This document shows positions 51,944-61,120 of a stretch of DNA of 64,000 nucleotides, one piece after another. The stretch covers positions 310,001-374,000 of the forward strand of contig NZ_NAAD01000001.1 of NCBI RefSeq assembly GCF_002093115.1, read 5' to 3'. The number at the start of each line of letters is the position of its first letter. Position 1 is the first letter of the stretch. This stretch comes from Geothermobacter hydrogeniphilus. Lineage in GTDB: Bacteria; Desulfobacterota; Desulfuromonadia; Desulfuromonadales; Geothermobacteraceae. Both the position numbers and the translations under genes were made by a program. The notes under the pieces are model-generated. The model made no database searches. It saw only the letters and a list, made by a program, of their open reading frames with translations, and had not been told where the DNA came from.

Positions 51944-53296
51944 ATGCCGCGAAGTTTTCATTTCATCCTCTTTACCCTGATCCTGGCTGTCGGGGTCTTT
52001 GCCGGTGTCGGTCTGGAGCGGTTTCCTTTCCTTTCCCCATTCTGGTGGCTGGGGCCGATTTTACTTCTCTCCATCGGTCTTTCCGGGTTGCTGAAGCACT
52101 TTTCCAGCTATTATCTGTTCCTGGCTCTGCCGCTGGCTGCTTTTCTGGCCTTCGCCGCCGGCAACCGGGTCTGGCCGCCCTCGTCAGGTTCGATTCCTCC
52201 TCGAACGGAAACTGCTGACGGGCTGGTTCCTGTTCCGTTGGGAGCTGACGACACCCTTCCGCGACATGAACTTTACGCTCCGCCCGGAACCAGGATTACG
52301 GTTTTTGCCGCGGGCCTGCAAAAACCACGATTCTTGAAATTCAATCGTCAGGGCGTACTCTTTGTCAGCCTCCCCGGGGAGGGACGCGTTCTTGCCCTGC
52401 CTGACAAAGACGGGGATGGTCGGGCGGATCGTTCCGTGGTCTTTGCCGACGGTCTGAACCGGCCGCATGGGCTTGATTTCTACCTGGGCGCCCTGTTCGT
52501 CGCCGAAACCGGGAAGGTTGTCAGCCTGCGGGATCTCGATGGTGACCTGCGTGCCGATCAGAAAAATATTGTCTCCAGTGATTTGCCCGCCGGCGGCGGG
52601 CACTGGACCCGGTCCCTGCTGGCGGACGGCCACGGGAGCCTGTATGTCTCCGTCGGTTCAGACTGCAATGCCTGTCTTGAAGAAGATCCGCGCCGGGCGA
52701 CGGTCCTGAAAATCCCGGCGACCGGCGGCCGGGGGCGTATCTTCGCCTTTGGCTTGCGCAACAGTGTCGGCCTGGCTCTTGATCCCGTCAGTGGAGAAAT
52801 CTGGGCCAGTGACAACGGCCGCGACCTGCTCGGCGACGACCTGCCGCCCGATGAAATCAACCTGCTGCGTGACGGCGGTGACTACGGTTGGCCCTATTGC
52901 TATGGCCGCCGGGTTCCGGACCCCGAACTCGGTAGTGAGCTTCGCTGTCGTCAGACTCAGCCGAGCGAGGTCGATCTGCCGGCTCATTCAGCTCCCCTGG
53001 GAATAACCTTCGGAGATGGTCTCAGGGCGGCCCCCTGGATCCGCCGGTCCCTGCTGGTGGCCTACCATGGATCGTGGAACCGAACTGTCCCGACCGGTTA
53101 TAAAGTGGTTGCAATCCCTTTTCAGCAGGGACGGCCCGCTGGTCCGCCCCGCAACCTGCTCCGCGGGTGGCTGGTCAACGAACGCGCCTGGGGTCGGCCG
53201 GTTGCCCCGCTGGTCGGTCCTGACGGCGCGCTTTATCTCAGTGATGACCTGGCCGGTGTCATCTATCGCATTGTCCTGCCTCGGAGTCAGTCATGA
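51944..53296 (+). CDS. Membrane-anchored PQQ-type sugar/sorbosone dehydrogenase-like beta-propeller
   Basis: 450-residue protein with three N-terminal hydrophobic segments (about 1-75, FILFTLILAVGVFAGV, WWLGPILLLSIGLSGLL, YYLFLALPLAAFLAFAA) followed by a beta-propeller of the glucose/sorbosone dehydrogenase type: PRFLKFNRQGVLFVSLPGEG, NRPHGLDFYLGALFVAE, GLRNSVGLALDPVSGEIWASDNGRD, GDDLPPDEINLLRDGGDYGWPYCYG, YHGSWNR and YLSDDLAGVIYRI. PQQ dependence is known for relatives, but no PQQ synthesis genes are in the window. It overlaps the next gene by 4 nt. ATG 51944 was preferred over an upstream GTG-type start that overlaps the R1 repeat. Confidence 0.85.
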   Translation: MPRSFHFILFTLILAVGVFAGVGLERFPFLSPFWWLGPILLLSIGLSGLLKHFSSYYLFLALPLAAFLAFAAGNRVWPPSSGSIPPRTETADGLVPVPLGADDTLPRHELYAPPGTRITVFAAGLQKPRFLKFNRQGVLFVSLPGEGRVLALPDKDGDGRADRSVVFADGLNRPHGLDFYLGALFVAETGKVVSLRDLDGDLRADQKNIVSSDLPAGGGHWTRSLLADGHGSLYVSVGSDCNACLEEDPRRATVLKIPATGGRGRIFAFGLRNSVGLALDPVSGEIWASDNGRDLLGDDLPPDEINLLRDGGDYGWPYCYGRRVPDPELGSELRCRQTQPSEVDLPAHSAPLGITFGDGLRAAPWIRRSLLVAYHGSWNRTVPTGYKVVAIPFQQGRPAGPPRNLLRGWLVNERAWGRPVAPLVGPDGALYLSDDLAGVIYRIVLPRSQS

Positions 53297-54111
53297 TCTG
53301 CAAGAATTTTTTCCTGACCATCACTCTGTTGTTTCTGTTCCTGTTGTCAGGTGGACCGGGCCTGGCAGACCAGGGCCGTGTTTTTCAGCTGCAGCACCGT
53401 TCTGCCGGGGAACTGCTGCCGTTGCTGCAGCCGCTTGTCGATGAACAGACCCGCATCAGCGGCGCCGGCCAGCAACTGGTGGTGCGCGGCAGCAAGGACG
53501 AGATTCAACTGATTGCGGAACTTGTCAATGGCCTTGATACCGCTGTCCCTCAGTTCCTGATCCAGGTCCGTCAGCGACGCAGCGATAACCAGACACCGAG
53601 CAGGGGCCGTACCCTGGGGACGGCCGGCGACGGCGATTCGACAACACTGTCCACCAAGCCGGGGCGCACCATCGGCAACAGCCGCCGTTCGGTCATCCAG
53701 AGCCTGCGGATCGAGGATGGACAAAAAGGGTTTCTGCAGGTCGGCCGGGATGAGCCGTTCAGTACCAGTCAGAGTTTTTTCGCCGGCGAAATATTCGGTT
53801 TTGGTGAAAATATTGAGTACCGCAAGGTGAGTACCGGGTTCTGGGTCGAACCCTCATTACGCGGAAAGATGGTCCGCTTGCGACTGACCCCGCAAATGGA
53901 GGCTCTCGACTCCGCCGCCAAACGCAAGACCGTTGAATTTCAGCAGGCGGCCAGCGTCATCCAGGTTCCTCTCGGAGTCTGGACCAATCTTGCAACATCC
54001 ATGTCCGACGGCAGTGACGCGGGCCGTGCCATGTTGACCTATAAGGCCGGTCATCGTGATCAGGTCCGGGATATCTGGATCAAGGTTGACCGTCTCAAGG
54101 AGGTTCCCTGA
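53293..54111 (+). CDS. Secretin N-domain protein without a full secretin (mini-secretin-like)
   Basis: 272-residue exported protein with a signal peptide ending about PGLA. Residues about 30-95 (FQLQHRSAGELLPLLQPLVDEQTRISGAGQQLVVRGSKDEIQLIAELV) match the secretin N1/NolW-type short domain. The second half (about 140-270: GFLQVGRDEPFSTSQSFFAGEIFGFGENIEYRKVSTGFWVEPSLRGKMVRLRLTPQ) looks like the start of the secretin beta domain, but the pore-forming remainder is absent. It overlaps the dehydrogenase gene (4 nt) and the thiamine-binding gene (1 nt). It could be a pilotin-like or assembly factor; the function is unknown. Confidence 0.72.
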   Translation: MICKNFFLTITLLFLFLLSGGPGLADQGRVFQLQHRSAGELLPLLQPLVDEQTRISGAGQQLVVRGSKDEIQLIAELVNGLDTAVPQFLIQVRQRRSDNQTPSRGRTLGTAGDGDSTTLSTKPGRTIGNSRRSVIQSLRIEDGQKGFLQVGRDEPFSTSQSFFAGEIFGFGENIEYRKVSTGFWVEPSLRGKMVRLRLTPQMEALDSAAKRKTVEFQQAASVIQVPLGVWTNLATSMSDGSDAGRAMLTYKAGHRDQVRDIWIKVDRLKEVP

Positions 54112-54419
54112 TGGCTATTGTCGAAGTCAGTATCGCTCCTCTCGGTACGGCCAATCCTTCTGTCTCCGCTTATGTCGCCGAATGTCTGCGCATCCTGCGG
54201 GACAGCGGGCTCAAGCACCAGCTCAACCCGATGGGAACAGTGATCGAGGGCGATCTCGACGAGATTCTCGCGGTCATTGCGAAGATGCACGAAGCCCCCT
54301 TCGCCAAAGGGGTCTCCAGGGTCTCGACGTTGATCAAAATTGACGATCGACGTGACTCCGAAAGCCATTCCATGCGGGGCAAAGTGGCTGTTGTCACAAA
54401 GCTTCTGGACGATTCCTGA
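54111..54419 (+). CDS. MTH1187/YkoF-type thiamine-binding protein (DUF77)
   Basis: 102-residue ferredoxin-fold protein: IVEVSIAPLGTANPSVSAYVAECLRILRDSGLKHQLNPMGTVIEGDLDEILAVIAKMHEAPF is the family pattern. Relatives bind thiamine or hydroxymethylpyrimidine. Its ATG shares a base with the stop of the preceding gene, so it belongs to the dehydrogenase/mini-secretin operon; why they are joined is not clear. Confidence 0.9.
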   Translation: MAIVEVSIAPLGTANPSVSAYVAECLRILRDSGLKHQLNPMGTVIEGDLDEILAVIAKMHEAPFAKGVSRVSTLIKIDDRRDSESHSMRGKVAVVTKLLDDS

Positions 54420-54435
54420 GACGTCTCCTTTCCTG

Positions 54436-54464
54436 TTGACAGGGGGGAGGGGATTTGTTATCAA
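54436..54464 (+). promoter_or_regulatory. Promoter of tRNA-Cys
   Basis: TTGACA (54436-54441), 17-bp G-rich spacer, TATCAA (54459-54464), 34 nt before the tRNA. Confidence 0.75.
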
Positions 54465-54497
54465 TAGCGCACTTTTCACGGCCGGAGAGGTCGTGAC

Positions 54498-54571
<74 letters not shown>

Positions 54572-54581
54572 CTAAAGATAA

Positions 54582-54609
54582 AGCCAGCCCCATCCGGGCT
54601 GGCTTTTTT
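54582..54609 (+). terminator. Terminator of tRNA-Cys
   Basis: AGCCAGCCC (54582-54590) and GGGCTGGCT (54596-54604) with a 5-nt loop, then a T run. Confidence 0.93.
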
Positions 54610-54615
54610 GTTGAT

Positions 54616-54732
54616 GGCGCCGGATTTTTCATCAACTCTGCGTTGCAGACCCGCTTCGCTTGTGCGACGTAGCTGCCGCTACGCCTCCGCGTTCATTGGG
54701 CTGCGCCTTGATTTGATAAAAAATCCGACGCC
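54616..54732 (+). repeat. R2 repeat, copy 1
   Basis: About 117 bp from GGCGCCGGATTTTTCATCAA to the reverse-complementary end TTGATTTGATAAAAAATCC-GACGCC. The interior is rich in small palindromes (CGTAGC-TGCC-GCTACG) and CGCTTCGCTTGTGCGACGTAG. It starts 7 bp after the tRNA-Cys terminator. Non-coding, although open frames run through it. Confidence 0.8.
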
Positions 54733-55011
54733 TCGAGACGGTGGTGCGGATATGGGTCTGATCACCGTTGTTGAACCTTTGCTGGCCGGCTTTTTCATCA
54801 ACTCTGCGTTGCAGACCCGCTTCGCTTGTGCGACGTAGCTGCCGCTACGCCTCCGCGTTCATTGGGCTGCGCCTTGATTTGATAAAAAATCCGACGCCTC
54901 GAGACGGTGGTGCGGATATGGGTCTGATCACCGTTGTTGAACCTTTGCTGGCCGGCTTTTTCATCAACTCTGCGTTGCAGACCCGCTTCGCTTGTGCGAC
55001 GTAGCTGCCGC
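54625..55011. repeat. 166-bp tandem duplication containing R2
   Basis: Two complete units (54630-54795 and 54796-54961) appear identical base for base, followed by a third partial unit that stops at 55011. Each unit is an R2 core plus about 50 bp of flank (CGAGACGGTGGTGCGGATATGG...GCTGGCC). This array and R2 copy 1 fill the 486-bp gap between tRNA-Cys and the TauE/SafE gene; nothing else is seen there. Confidence 0.9.
54784..54898 (+). repeat. R2 repeat, copy 2 (within the tandem unit)
   Basis: The same R2 core as copy 1, with a left end GGCCGGCTTTTTCATCAA; a third copy begins near 54950 and is cut at 55011. Confidence 0.75.
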
Positions 55012-55057
55012 CGGGGAATTGGCCGATTGTTCATGTAACCCGGTGTGAGGACTCCGC

Positions 55058-55879
55058 ATGGAATTGATTACTCCCGGATTCATCGTCCTCTTCATCCTGC
55101 TCGGCGCCGCCGCCGGCCTGCTCGCCGGTCTGCTCGGCATCGGCGGCGGGATCATCCTGGTGCCCCTGTTTCTGCATATTTTTCCGCTGATCGGCTTTCC
55201 GCCCGAATATTATGTTCATCTCGCCCTCGGCACCAGCCTCGGGATCATCCTGCCGACGGCGATCAGCAGCACCTTCGGTCACCGTAAACGCGGCAACGTC
55301 GATTGGCGGCAGGTCGGGTTTCTCACCATCGGCGGCGTTGTCGGCGCTGTTGCCGGATCACATCTGGCCGCGGGGTTGAACGGTCGCAACCTGCAACTGC
55401 TGTTTGCCGGCATGCAGATATTGGTGGCCGGCCGCATGCTGGTGGCACGCAATTATCTGCCCCCTGAACGCAGCACTCGGGTTCCTCCCTGGATGCTGGT
55501 CCTGGTCGGCCTCTGCGGTGGTTCTTTTTCGGCTTTTTTCGGTGTCGGCGGCGGCGTGGTGGCGGTGCCGATGATGGTCATCCTGGTCCAACTGCCGATC
55601 CATCTCGCGGTCGGCAATTCCAGTGCCCTGATCGTGGTGTCGTCCCTGGCGGGCATGCTGTCCTACATCGCCACCGGCAGCGGCGAGCCCGGACTTCCAC
55701 CCTGGTCCTTCGGCTACGTGAACCTCCTGGTTGTGCTGCTGGTCGCCCCGCTTGCGATGCTTTTTGCGCGGCTTGGGGTCCGTATTGCCGGTCGCCTGCC
55801 GCATGATAAAATGGTCAAAGCCTTTGCCGCCCTGCTGATCCTGGTCGGCCTGAAAATGGGTTACCAGGTTCTGTTCTGA
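55058..55879 (+). CDS. TauE/SafE family sulfite/sulfonate-type permease
   Basis: 273-residue integral membrane protein with about eight hydrophobic segments in two repeats. Family motifs are AGLLAGLLGIGGGIILVPLF near the N-terminus and GGSFSAFFGVGGGVVAVPMM at about 150. Relatives export sulfite, sulfoacetate or related organosulfur anions, and some act as general small-anion channels, so the substrate is open. The memo-family gene follows after 15 nt. Confidence 0.92.
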   Translation: MELITPGFIVLFILLGAAAGLLAGLLGIGGGIILVPLFLHIFPLIGFPPEYYVHLALGTSLGIILPTAISSTFGHRKRGNVDWRQVGFLTIGGVVGAVAGSHLAAGLNGRNLQLLFAGMQILVAGRMLVARNYLPPERSTRVPPWMLVLVGLCGGSFSAFFGVGGGVVAVPMMVILVQLPIHLAVGNSSALIVVSSLAGMLSYIATGSGEPGLPPWSFGYVNLLVVLLVAPLAMLFARLGVRIAGRLPHDKMVKAFAALLILVGLKMGYQVLF

Positions 55880-55894
55880 CAAACGGGAGAATTC

Positions 55895-56698
55895 ATGTTG
55901 CGTCAGGCTGCTGTTGCCGGACAATTCTATCCCCGCGACCGGGATGACCTTTACCGGCAGGTTACGTCCTTCGTGTCCTCCGAGGCTGCTCCGCAAGGTG
56001 TTGTCGGCGCTATGGTCCCTCATGCCGGCTACATCTATTCCGGTGCCGTCGCCGGGGAGGTCTTTTCCCGCATCGAGATCCCCCCTCAGGTTGTCATCCT
56101 CGGCCCCAACCATCACGGATTCGGCCATGCCGGTGCCGTCTATGCCGCCGGCGGCTGGCAGACCCCCCTGGGGACAACCCCGGTTGCCGCGTCTCTGGCC
56201 GCTGACATTCTGGCTCACTGTCCACTGTTGAGCGCGGACAGTCTCGCCCATCGGCATGAACATTCTCTCGAAGTCCAGCTGCCCTTTCTGCAGGTCCTCC
56301 GCCGTGACGTGGAAATCGTGCCGATCTGCCTTGGACAGCTGGGGCTGGACGACCTGCTTGCCATCGCCGACGGTCTCGCCGCTGCCTGTGCCCGGCAGAG
56401 GAAGCCGCCGCTGCTGCTGGCCAGCAGCGACATGAGTCATTACGAGCCCGGCGCCGTTGCCCGGCGCAAAGACCAGCTGGCCATCGACCGGATTCTCGCC
56501 CTTGACCCTGAAGGACTCTACCGGACGGTGCGCCGCGAACGGATCTCCATGTGCGGGGTTTTGCCGACGGTGGTTCTGCTGGCGGCGGGGACACAACTCG
56601 GTGCCGGACGCGCTGAACTGGTCCGTTACGCCAACTCCGGTGACGTGACCGGTGACCAGTCCGATGTTGTCGGCTATGCCGGAATCACCATTCTCTGA
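55895..56698 (+). CDS. Memo-family protein (AmmeMemoRadiSam system protein B)
   Basis: 267-residue protein with the Memo fold: QAAVAGQFYPRD, VPHAGYIYSGAVAGEVF, ILGPNHHGFGHAGAVY, EHSLEVQLPFLQ and SSDMSHYEPG. These hold the metal-binding histidines typical of the group, related to extradiol dioxygenases. In many prokaryotes it occurs with an AMMECR1 protein and a radical SAM enzyme; neither is next to it here, so the system is either dispersed or incomplete. Function is unknown. Confidence 0.93.
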   Translation: MLRQAAVAGQFYPRDRDDLYRQVTSFVSSEAAPQGVVGAMVPHAGYIYSGAVAGEVFSRIEIPPQVVILGPNHHGFGHAGAVYAAGGWQTPLGTTPVAASLAADILAHCPLLSADSLAHRHEHSLEVQLPFLQVLRRDVEIVPICLGQLGLDDLLAIADGLAAACARQRKPPLLLASSDMSHYEPGAVARRKDQLAIDRILALDPEGLYRTVRRERISMCGVLPTVVLLAAGTQLGAGRAELVRYANSGDVTGDQSDVVGYAGITIL

Positions 56699-56810
56699 AC
56701 GGTCTTGCCAATCAATTCCGACTGCAGTATAAACAGCGGGCGGCACCCGGGGCGGCACGTTCATGCATGCCCTCCGACAATCGCTCAGCCTTCTTTTCCG
56801 GAGAAAACCG

Positions 56811-58208
56811 ATGTCCGATCTACGTGTTCGATTCGCTCCCAGCCCGACCGGCTACCTGCATATCGGCGGGGCCCGTACTGCGCTGTTCAATTACCTGCTC
56901 GCCCGCAAGCAAGGCGGCACTTTCGTGCTGCGGATCGAGGATACCGACGTGGAACGTTCCACCCGGGAATCGGTCGATGCCATCCTGCAGGCGATGGATT
57001 GGCTGGGGCTTGATTACGACGAAGGTCCGCTTTACCAGTCCGACCGTTTCGACCTTTACCAGCAGAAGATCGATCAGTTGCTCGCCGAGGGCAAGGCCTA
57101 TCGCTGTTACTGCAGTGCCGAAGAGTTGACCTCCAAACGGGAGGCGGCGATCAGCGAAGGCCGTAAGCCGAAATACGACGGTACCTGCCGGGATCGTGGC
57201 GAACAACCGACCGATCGACCGCACGTGGTTCGTTTCAAGGCCCCGCAGGAGGGCGAAACCGCCTTTGTCGACCGCATCAAGGGCCGCATCGCTTTCAATA
57301 ATGAAGAACTTGACGACCTGATTATCCGTCGCACCGACGGCACACCGACCTACAACCTGGTGGTTGTCATTGATGATGCCGAGATGGGGATCAACCTGGT
57401 GGTGCGCGGCGATGACCATGTCAACAATACCCCACGCCAGATCCAACTCTACCGGGCTCTCGGCTACCCGGTGCCGGAATTTGCCCACGTGCCGATGATT
57501 CTCGGTTCCGACAAGACCCGGTTGTCCAAACGGCATGGCGCCACTTCAGTGATGGCCTACCGGGACCAGGGTTTTCTTCCGGAAGCCATGGTCAACTACC
57601 TGGTTCGTCTCGGCTGGTCGCATGGCGACCAGGAAATTTTCAGTCGTGAAGAACTGGTCGAGACGTTCAGCCTCGATCATGTCGGTCGTGCCGCCGGGGT
57701 TTTCAATCCGGAAAAACTGCTCTGGCTCAACGCCCATTACATCAAGCACGGCGATCCGGCCCGGCTGGCGCCGCTGATGGTGGAACAGCTGGAAAAACTC
57801 GGGTTGTCGACCGGTGGCGGACCTGACCCGATCGCGGTGGTCACAGCCCTGCGGGAACGGGCGCGAACCTTGGTTGAGATGGCTGAAAACGCGGCCTTTT
57901 TCTACCGCGACCAGGTTCTCTACGACCCTGCCGACCAGGCTAAATTCATCACTCCGGCACAGCGTGAACTGTTCATGCTGCTGCAGGACCGGTTTGCCGC
58001 CTGCGACAATTTCACTGCCGCCGCTTTGAAAACCGAATTCAGCACTGTCCTCGAACAACTCGGCCTCGGTTTCGGCAAGGGAGCCCAGCCGCTGCGGGTC
58101 GCCATGACCGGCAGTCGCGGCGGTCCGGACCTGTTCCTGCTGATTGAACTGCTCGGCCGTGAACAGGTTCTGGCACGGCTTGGACAGGCGCTTGACCTGT
58201 TGGTCTGA
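56811..58208 (+). CDS. gltX: Glutamyl-tRNA synthetase
   Basis: Class I synthetase charging tRNA-Glu, perhaps also tRNA-Gln where a GatCAB pathway exists. The 465-residue protein has [20 protein letters not shown] with the HIGG form of HIGH, the zinc-like CYCS...YDGTC region (about 98-125), and KTRLSKRHG as KMSKS (about 237). ATG 56811 gives the standard N-terminus. The following inverted repeat (58231-58261, CCACGCCCGG/CCGGGCGTGG) lacks a T tract, so its role as terminator is doubtful. Confidence 0.96.
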   Translation: MSDLRVRFAPSPTGYLHIGGARTALFNYLLARKQGGTFVLRIEDTDVERSTRESVDAILQAMDWLGLDYDEGPLYQSDRFDLYQQKIDQLLAEGKAYRCYCSAEELTSKREAAISEGRKPKYDGTCRDRGEQPTDRPHVVRFKAPQEGETAFVDRIKGRIAFNNEELDDLIIRRTDGTPTYNLVVVIDDAEMGINLVVRGDDHVNNTPRQIQLYRALGYPVPEFAHVPMILGSDKTRLSKRHGATSVMAYRDQGFLPEAMVNYLVRLGWSHGDQEIFSREELVETFSLDHVGRAAGVFNPEKLLWLNAHYIKHGDPARLAPLMVEQLEKLGLSTGGGPDPIAVVTALRERARTLVEMAENAAFFYRDQVLYDPADQAKFITPAQRELFMLLQDRFAACDNFTAAALKTEFSTVLEQLGLGFGKGAQPLRVAMTGSRGGPDLFLLIELLGREQVLARLGQALDLLV

Positions 58209-58365
58209 TTCCGTTTTTGTCAACCATGCACCACGCCCGGGACGATCTCGTTCCGGGCGTGGCTGTATCTGTCAATCTCCCGCCTAAACCTTCTTCTCCG
58301 TTGCGTCGACATGAGTATGACTGGGGAGCGCACAACGCTTTCATCCCTGACGCAAGGAAAGGTTT

Positions 58366-60885
58366 ATGCCGCACACCCTGATTCCCACCGCCACATCAAA
58401 GACGTCCGAAACCCGTGAAGCCCACGGAGCGCCGGGCAGTCGCTGGAATTCGGTTCGGGCAGTTCTTGACGCGATCCCCGATCCCGCCTGGATCACCACC
58501 CGAAATGGGCGATTGCGCCTTGCCAACCGCGCGGCCGCCGAGTGTTACGGCTATCAGGAAGAGGAATGGCGCAATCTCAACATCGCTTCATTGATCGGCT
58601 GTGAGCAGGAGGATTTTTCCGCAGTTGCCAGGATCCTGGCCGAAGAGGGATATTATTATTTCGAGGCTGAACACCGCTGCAGGGATGGGCGAACTTTCCC
58701 CGGGGAAGCCCGCCTGACCCTGGCCATCGTTCAGAGAGCGACCGTCTGTATTGTCATTGCCCACGACAATACCCTGTTGCACGATGCCGAATCCGCTTTT
58801 CGCAAAAGCAGGGAACGCTTCAAGAAGGTTTTTGAATATGCCGCCACGGGCATGAACATCCTGCTGCCGGAAGGTTATTTCCTGCAGAGCAACCAGGCTT
58901 TCTGCGACTTTGTCGGTTACAGCAGCGAGGAGTTGCGCGGCATGACGGTCGCTGACCTGACGCATCCGGATGATCTTGACAAAACCGCGCGTATTATGAA
59001 CGAGATCCGTGACGGTAAGCACCGGCATATCAATATTGAGAAACGTTTCCTCAACAAACAGGGTGACGTTGTCTGGGGAGCTGTTTCCGCCACCTGGATT
59101 TACAATGCCCAGGGACGTCCCGATTACGGTATCGCCCTTGTTCAGGACATTACCGACTACAAAAAAAATCGTGAAGCCCTGGAACATGAAAGATGGTTCC
59201 TGCAGACGGTCGTTGACGGGGTGGTTGATCCCCTGATCGTGGTCGACCTTGACTACCGGATCCTGATGATGAACCGCGCGGCCGGCAAAGCGGGGCAGGG
59301 GACCCCGCGGGACGGGGAACTTTGCTACCGGTATTTTCACCGCCAGGAGGCTCCCTGTTGTGACGATTATCATCCCTGTCCGCTTGCGGAGGTAAAGCGA
59401 ACCGGCAACCCGGTGACTGTTGTTCACTATCAGGCCGCCGGTGATGGCAGCCAGCGAATATTCGAGGTGCAGGCCTCCCCCTATCGCAACCGGGATGGAG
59501 AACTGTGCGGCATTATTGAGTCGTCACGTGATATCACCTATCTCTTCGAAGCCGAAGAGCAGTTGCGGGAAAAAGAGACGCGACTCAATTATCTTGTTCA
59601 GCATGACACTCTGACCAGCCTGCCGAATCGTGATCATTTTTATACCCGCCTGCGCAAGACCATGCAGACCGCCGGCAAGACCGGCAACCGGGCCGCGGTG
59701 CTGCTGCTTGACCTTGACCGGTTCAAGAATATCAACGAATCCCTGGGGCATGATCTCGGTGATCGGGTGCTGTGCAGGGTTGCGGACAGGCTGCGCCGGT
59801 GCCTGCGGGACTCCGACCTGGTGGCGCGGTCGGGGGGAGATGAATTCGTCATCATCCTTGAAGAGATCCAGGATGTGGCCCATATCGATATCGTCGCGCG
59901 CAAAATCCACAAGGCCCTTTCGCCGCTCCTGGAAATCGATTCCTACCAGCTTTGCGTGACCGGCAGCCTCGGCATCAGTGTTTATCCCGAAGACGGCGCC
60001 GATGCCGAAGACCTGATGCGGGCAGCGGATACCGCCCTGTTCCGTGCCAAGGAGAACGGACGAAATACCTATCAGTTCTATACCCCGGACATGAATGCAC
60101 GGTCCTGCGAACTGCTGCTGCTTGAAAGCAGTCTGCGGCGCGGCATTGAACAACAGGAACTGGTGTTGCACTACCAGCCGCAGATCGATCTTTTCACCGG
60201 CCATGTTCGCGGCATGGAAGCCCTGGTGCGGTGGAATCACCCGCAGCGGGGGATGATCCCGCCGGGAGATTTCATCCCCCTGGCAGAAGAAACCGGGCTG
60301 ATCGTGCCGATGGGGGAATGGGTGCTGCGAGAGGCATGCCGCCAGAACAGGCGCTGGCAGACTCTCGGTTTCAGTCCGGTCCGCATCACAGTCAATATCT
60401 CTGCCCGTCAGTTCCTCAAGGGCGACCTGGTGCAGATGGTTGCCGACGTTCTGGAAGAGACTGCCCTGGACCCCGGTTTCCTGGAACTGGAAATCACTGA
60501 AAGTATGGTCATGGATGATGTTGAAACGGCGATTTTCATCATGGCCCAGCTGGCGGCCCTCGGCGTCCATCTCGCCATCGATGACTTCGGTACCGGCTAT
60601 TCATCCCTGGCCCATCTGAAACGCTTCCCGCTCACGACCCTGAAGATCGACCGGGCCTTCGTCAAGGATCTGACCGTCAACGGTGAGGATGAGGCCATTG
60701 TCCGGGCCATTGTCGCCCTGGCGCACAGTCTGGATCTGCAGGTGATCGCCGAAGGGATCGAAACCGAGGAACAGTATCTTTTTCTCAAGGAACGAGGCTG
60801 TGAGCAGGGTCAGGGATTCCTTTTCAGCAAACCGCTTCCAGCCGATAAAATTCGAACTTTTCTGCGCCCCTTGATGGTCTACTGA
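58366..60885 (+). CDS. PAS-PAS-PAS-GGDEF-EAL c-di-GMP signalling protein
   Basis: 839-residue soluble protein with three PAS-type regions (about 25-145, 150-270 and 275-395), then GGDEF (about 405-570, motif GGDEF at 490-494, RxxD site RDSD five residues before it) and EAL (about 580-830, EALVR at 618-622, ITESMVMDD, DDFGTGYSSL, KIDRAF, VIAEGIETEEQ). Both catalytic motif sets look intact, so it may be bifunctional. The third PAS has a cysteine-rich stretch (CYRYFHRQEAPCCDDYHPC) like heme- or metal-sensing PAS domains. It has no membrane segment. tRNA-Gln follows. Confidence 0.93.
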   Translation: MPHTLIPTATSKTSETREAHGAPGSRWNSVRAVLDAIPDPAWITTRNGRLRLANRAAAECYGYQEEEWRNLNIASLIGCEQEDFSAVARILAEEGYYYFEAEHRCRDGRTFPGEARLTLAIVQRATVCIVIAHDNTLLHDAESAFRKSRERFKKVFEYAATGMNILLPEGYFLQSNQAFCDFVGYSSEELRGMTVADLTHPDDLDKTARIMNEIRDGKHRHINIEKRFLNKQGDVVWGAVSATWIYNAQGRPDYGIALVQDITDYKKNREALEHERWFLQTVVDGVVDPLIVVDLDYRILMMNRAAGKAGQGTPRDGELCYRYFHRQEAPCCDDYHPCPLAEVKRTGNPVTVVHYQAAGDGSQRIFEVQASPYRNRDGELCGIIESSRDITYLFEAEEQLREKETRLNYLVQHDTLTSLPNRDHFYTRLRKTMQTAGKTGNRAAVLLLDLDRFKNINESLGHDLGDRVLCRVADRLRRCLRDSDLVARSGGDEFVIILEEIQDVAHIDIVARKIHKALSPLLEIDSYQLCVTGSLGISVYPEDGADAEDLMRAADTALFRAKENGRNTYQFYTPDMNARSCELLLLESSLRRGIEQQELVLHYQPQIDLFTGHVRGMEALVRWNHPQRGMIPPGDFIPLAEETGLIVPMGEWVLREACRQNRRWQTLGFSPVRITVNISARQFLKGDLVQMVADVLEETALDPGFLELEITESMVMDDVETAIFIMAQLAALGVHLAIDDFGTGYSSLAHLKRFPLTTLKIDRAFVKDLTVNGEDEAIVRAIVALAHSLDLQVIAEGIETEEQYLFLKERGCEQGQGFLFSKPLPADKIRTFLRPLMVY

Positions 60886-60913
60886 ATGGTGGCGGAAAAA
60901 TCCAAAAAAGCTC

Positions 60914-60942
60914 TTGACCGTGTCGGTGATGTCTGATAAAAA
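60914..60942 (+). promoter_or_regulatory. Promoter of tRNA-Gln
   Basis: TTGACC (60914-60919) with GATAAA/TAAAAA at about 60935-60942, spacing 15-17 bp depending on the -10 chosen. Confidence 0.55.
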
Positions 60943-60955
60943 TCGACTCCGCTTT

Positions 60956-61030
60956 TGGGGTGTCGCCAAGTGGTAAGGCAGCGGACTCTGACTCCGCCAT
61001 TCGGGGGTTCAAATCCTCCCACCCCAGCCA
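60956..61030 (+). tRNA. tRNA-Gln (CTG)
   Basis: 75-nt cloverleaf with encoded CCA: acceptor TGGGGTG/CACCCCA, anticodon stem GCGGA/TCCGC around CTCTGAC with anticodon CTG, T arm GGGGG-TTCAAAT-CCTCC (imperfect). Terminator follows. Confidence 0.94.
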
Positions 61031-61083
61031 TTCATTACAGCTTCGGCTGTTCATATAGAAACCGGCTTCCCTGAGGGGGAGCT

Positions 61084-61114
61084 AAAGGTGGAGTCATCGA
61101 CTCCACCTTTTTTT
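61084..61114 (+). terminator. Terminator of tRNA-Gln
   Basis: AAAGGTGGAGTC (61084-61095) and GACTCCACCTTT (61099-61110), 3-nt loop, T run to 61114. Confidence 0.95.
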
Positions 61115-61120
61115 GTTAAG

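Noticed and set aside
54616-55011. CRISPR array
   Set aside because: The unit is 166 bp, with no short direct repeat/unique spacer pattern and no cas genes.
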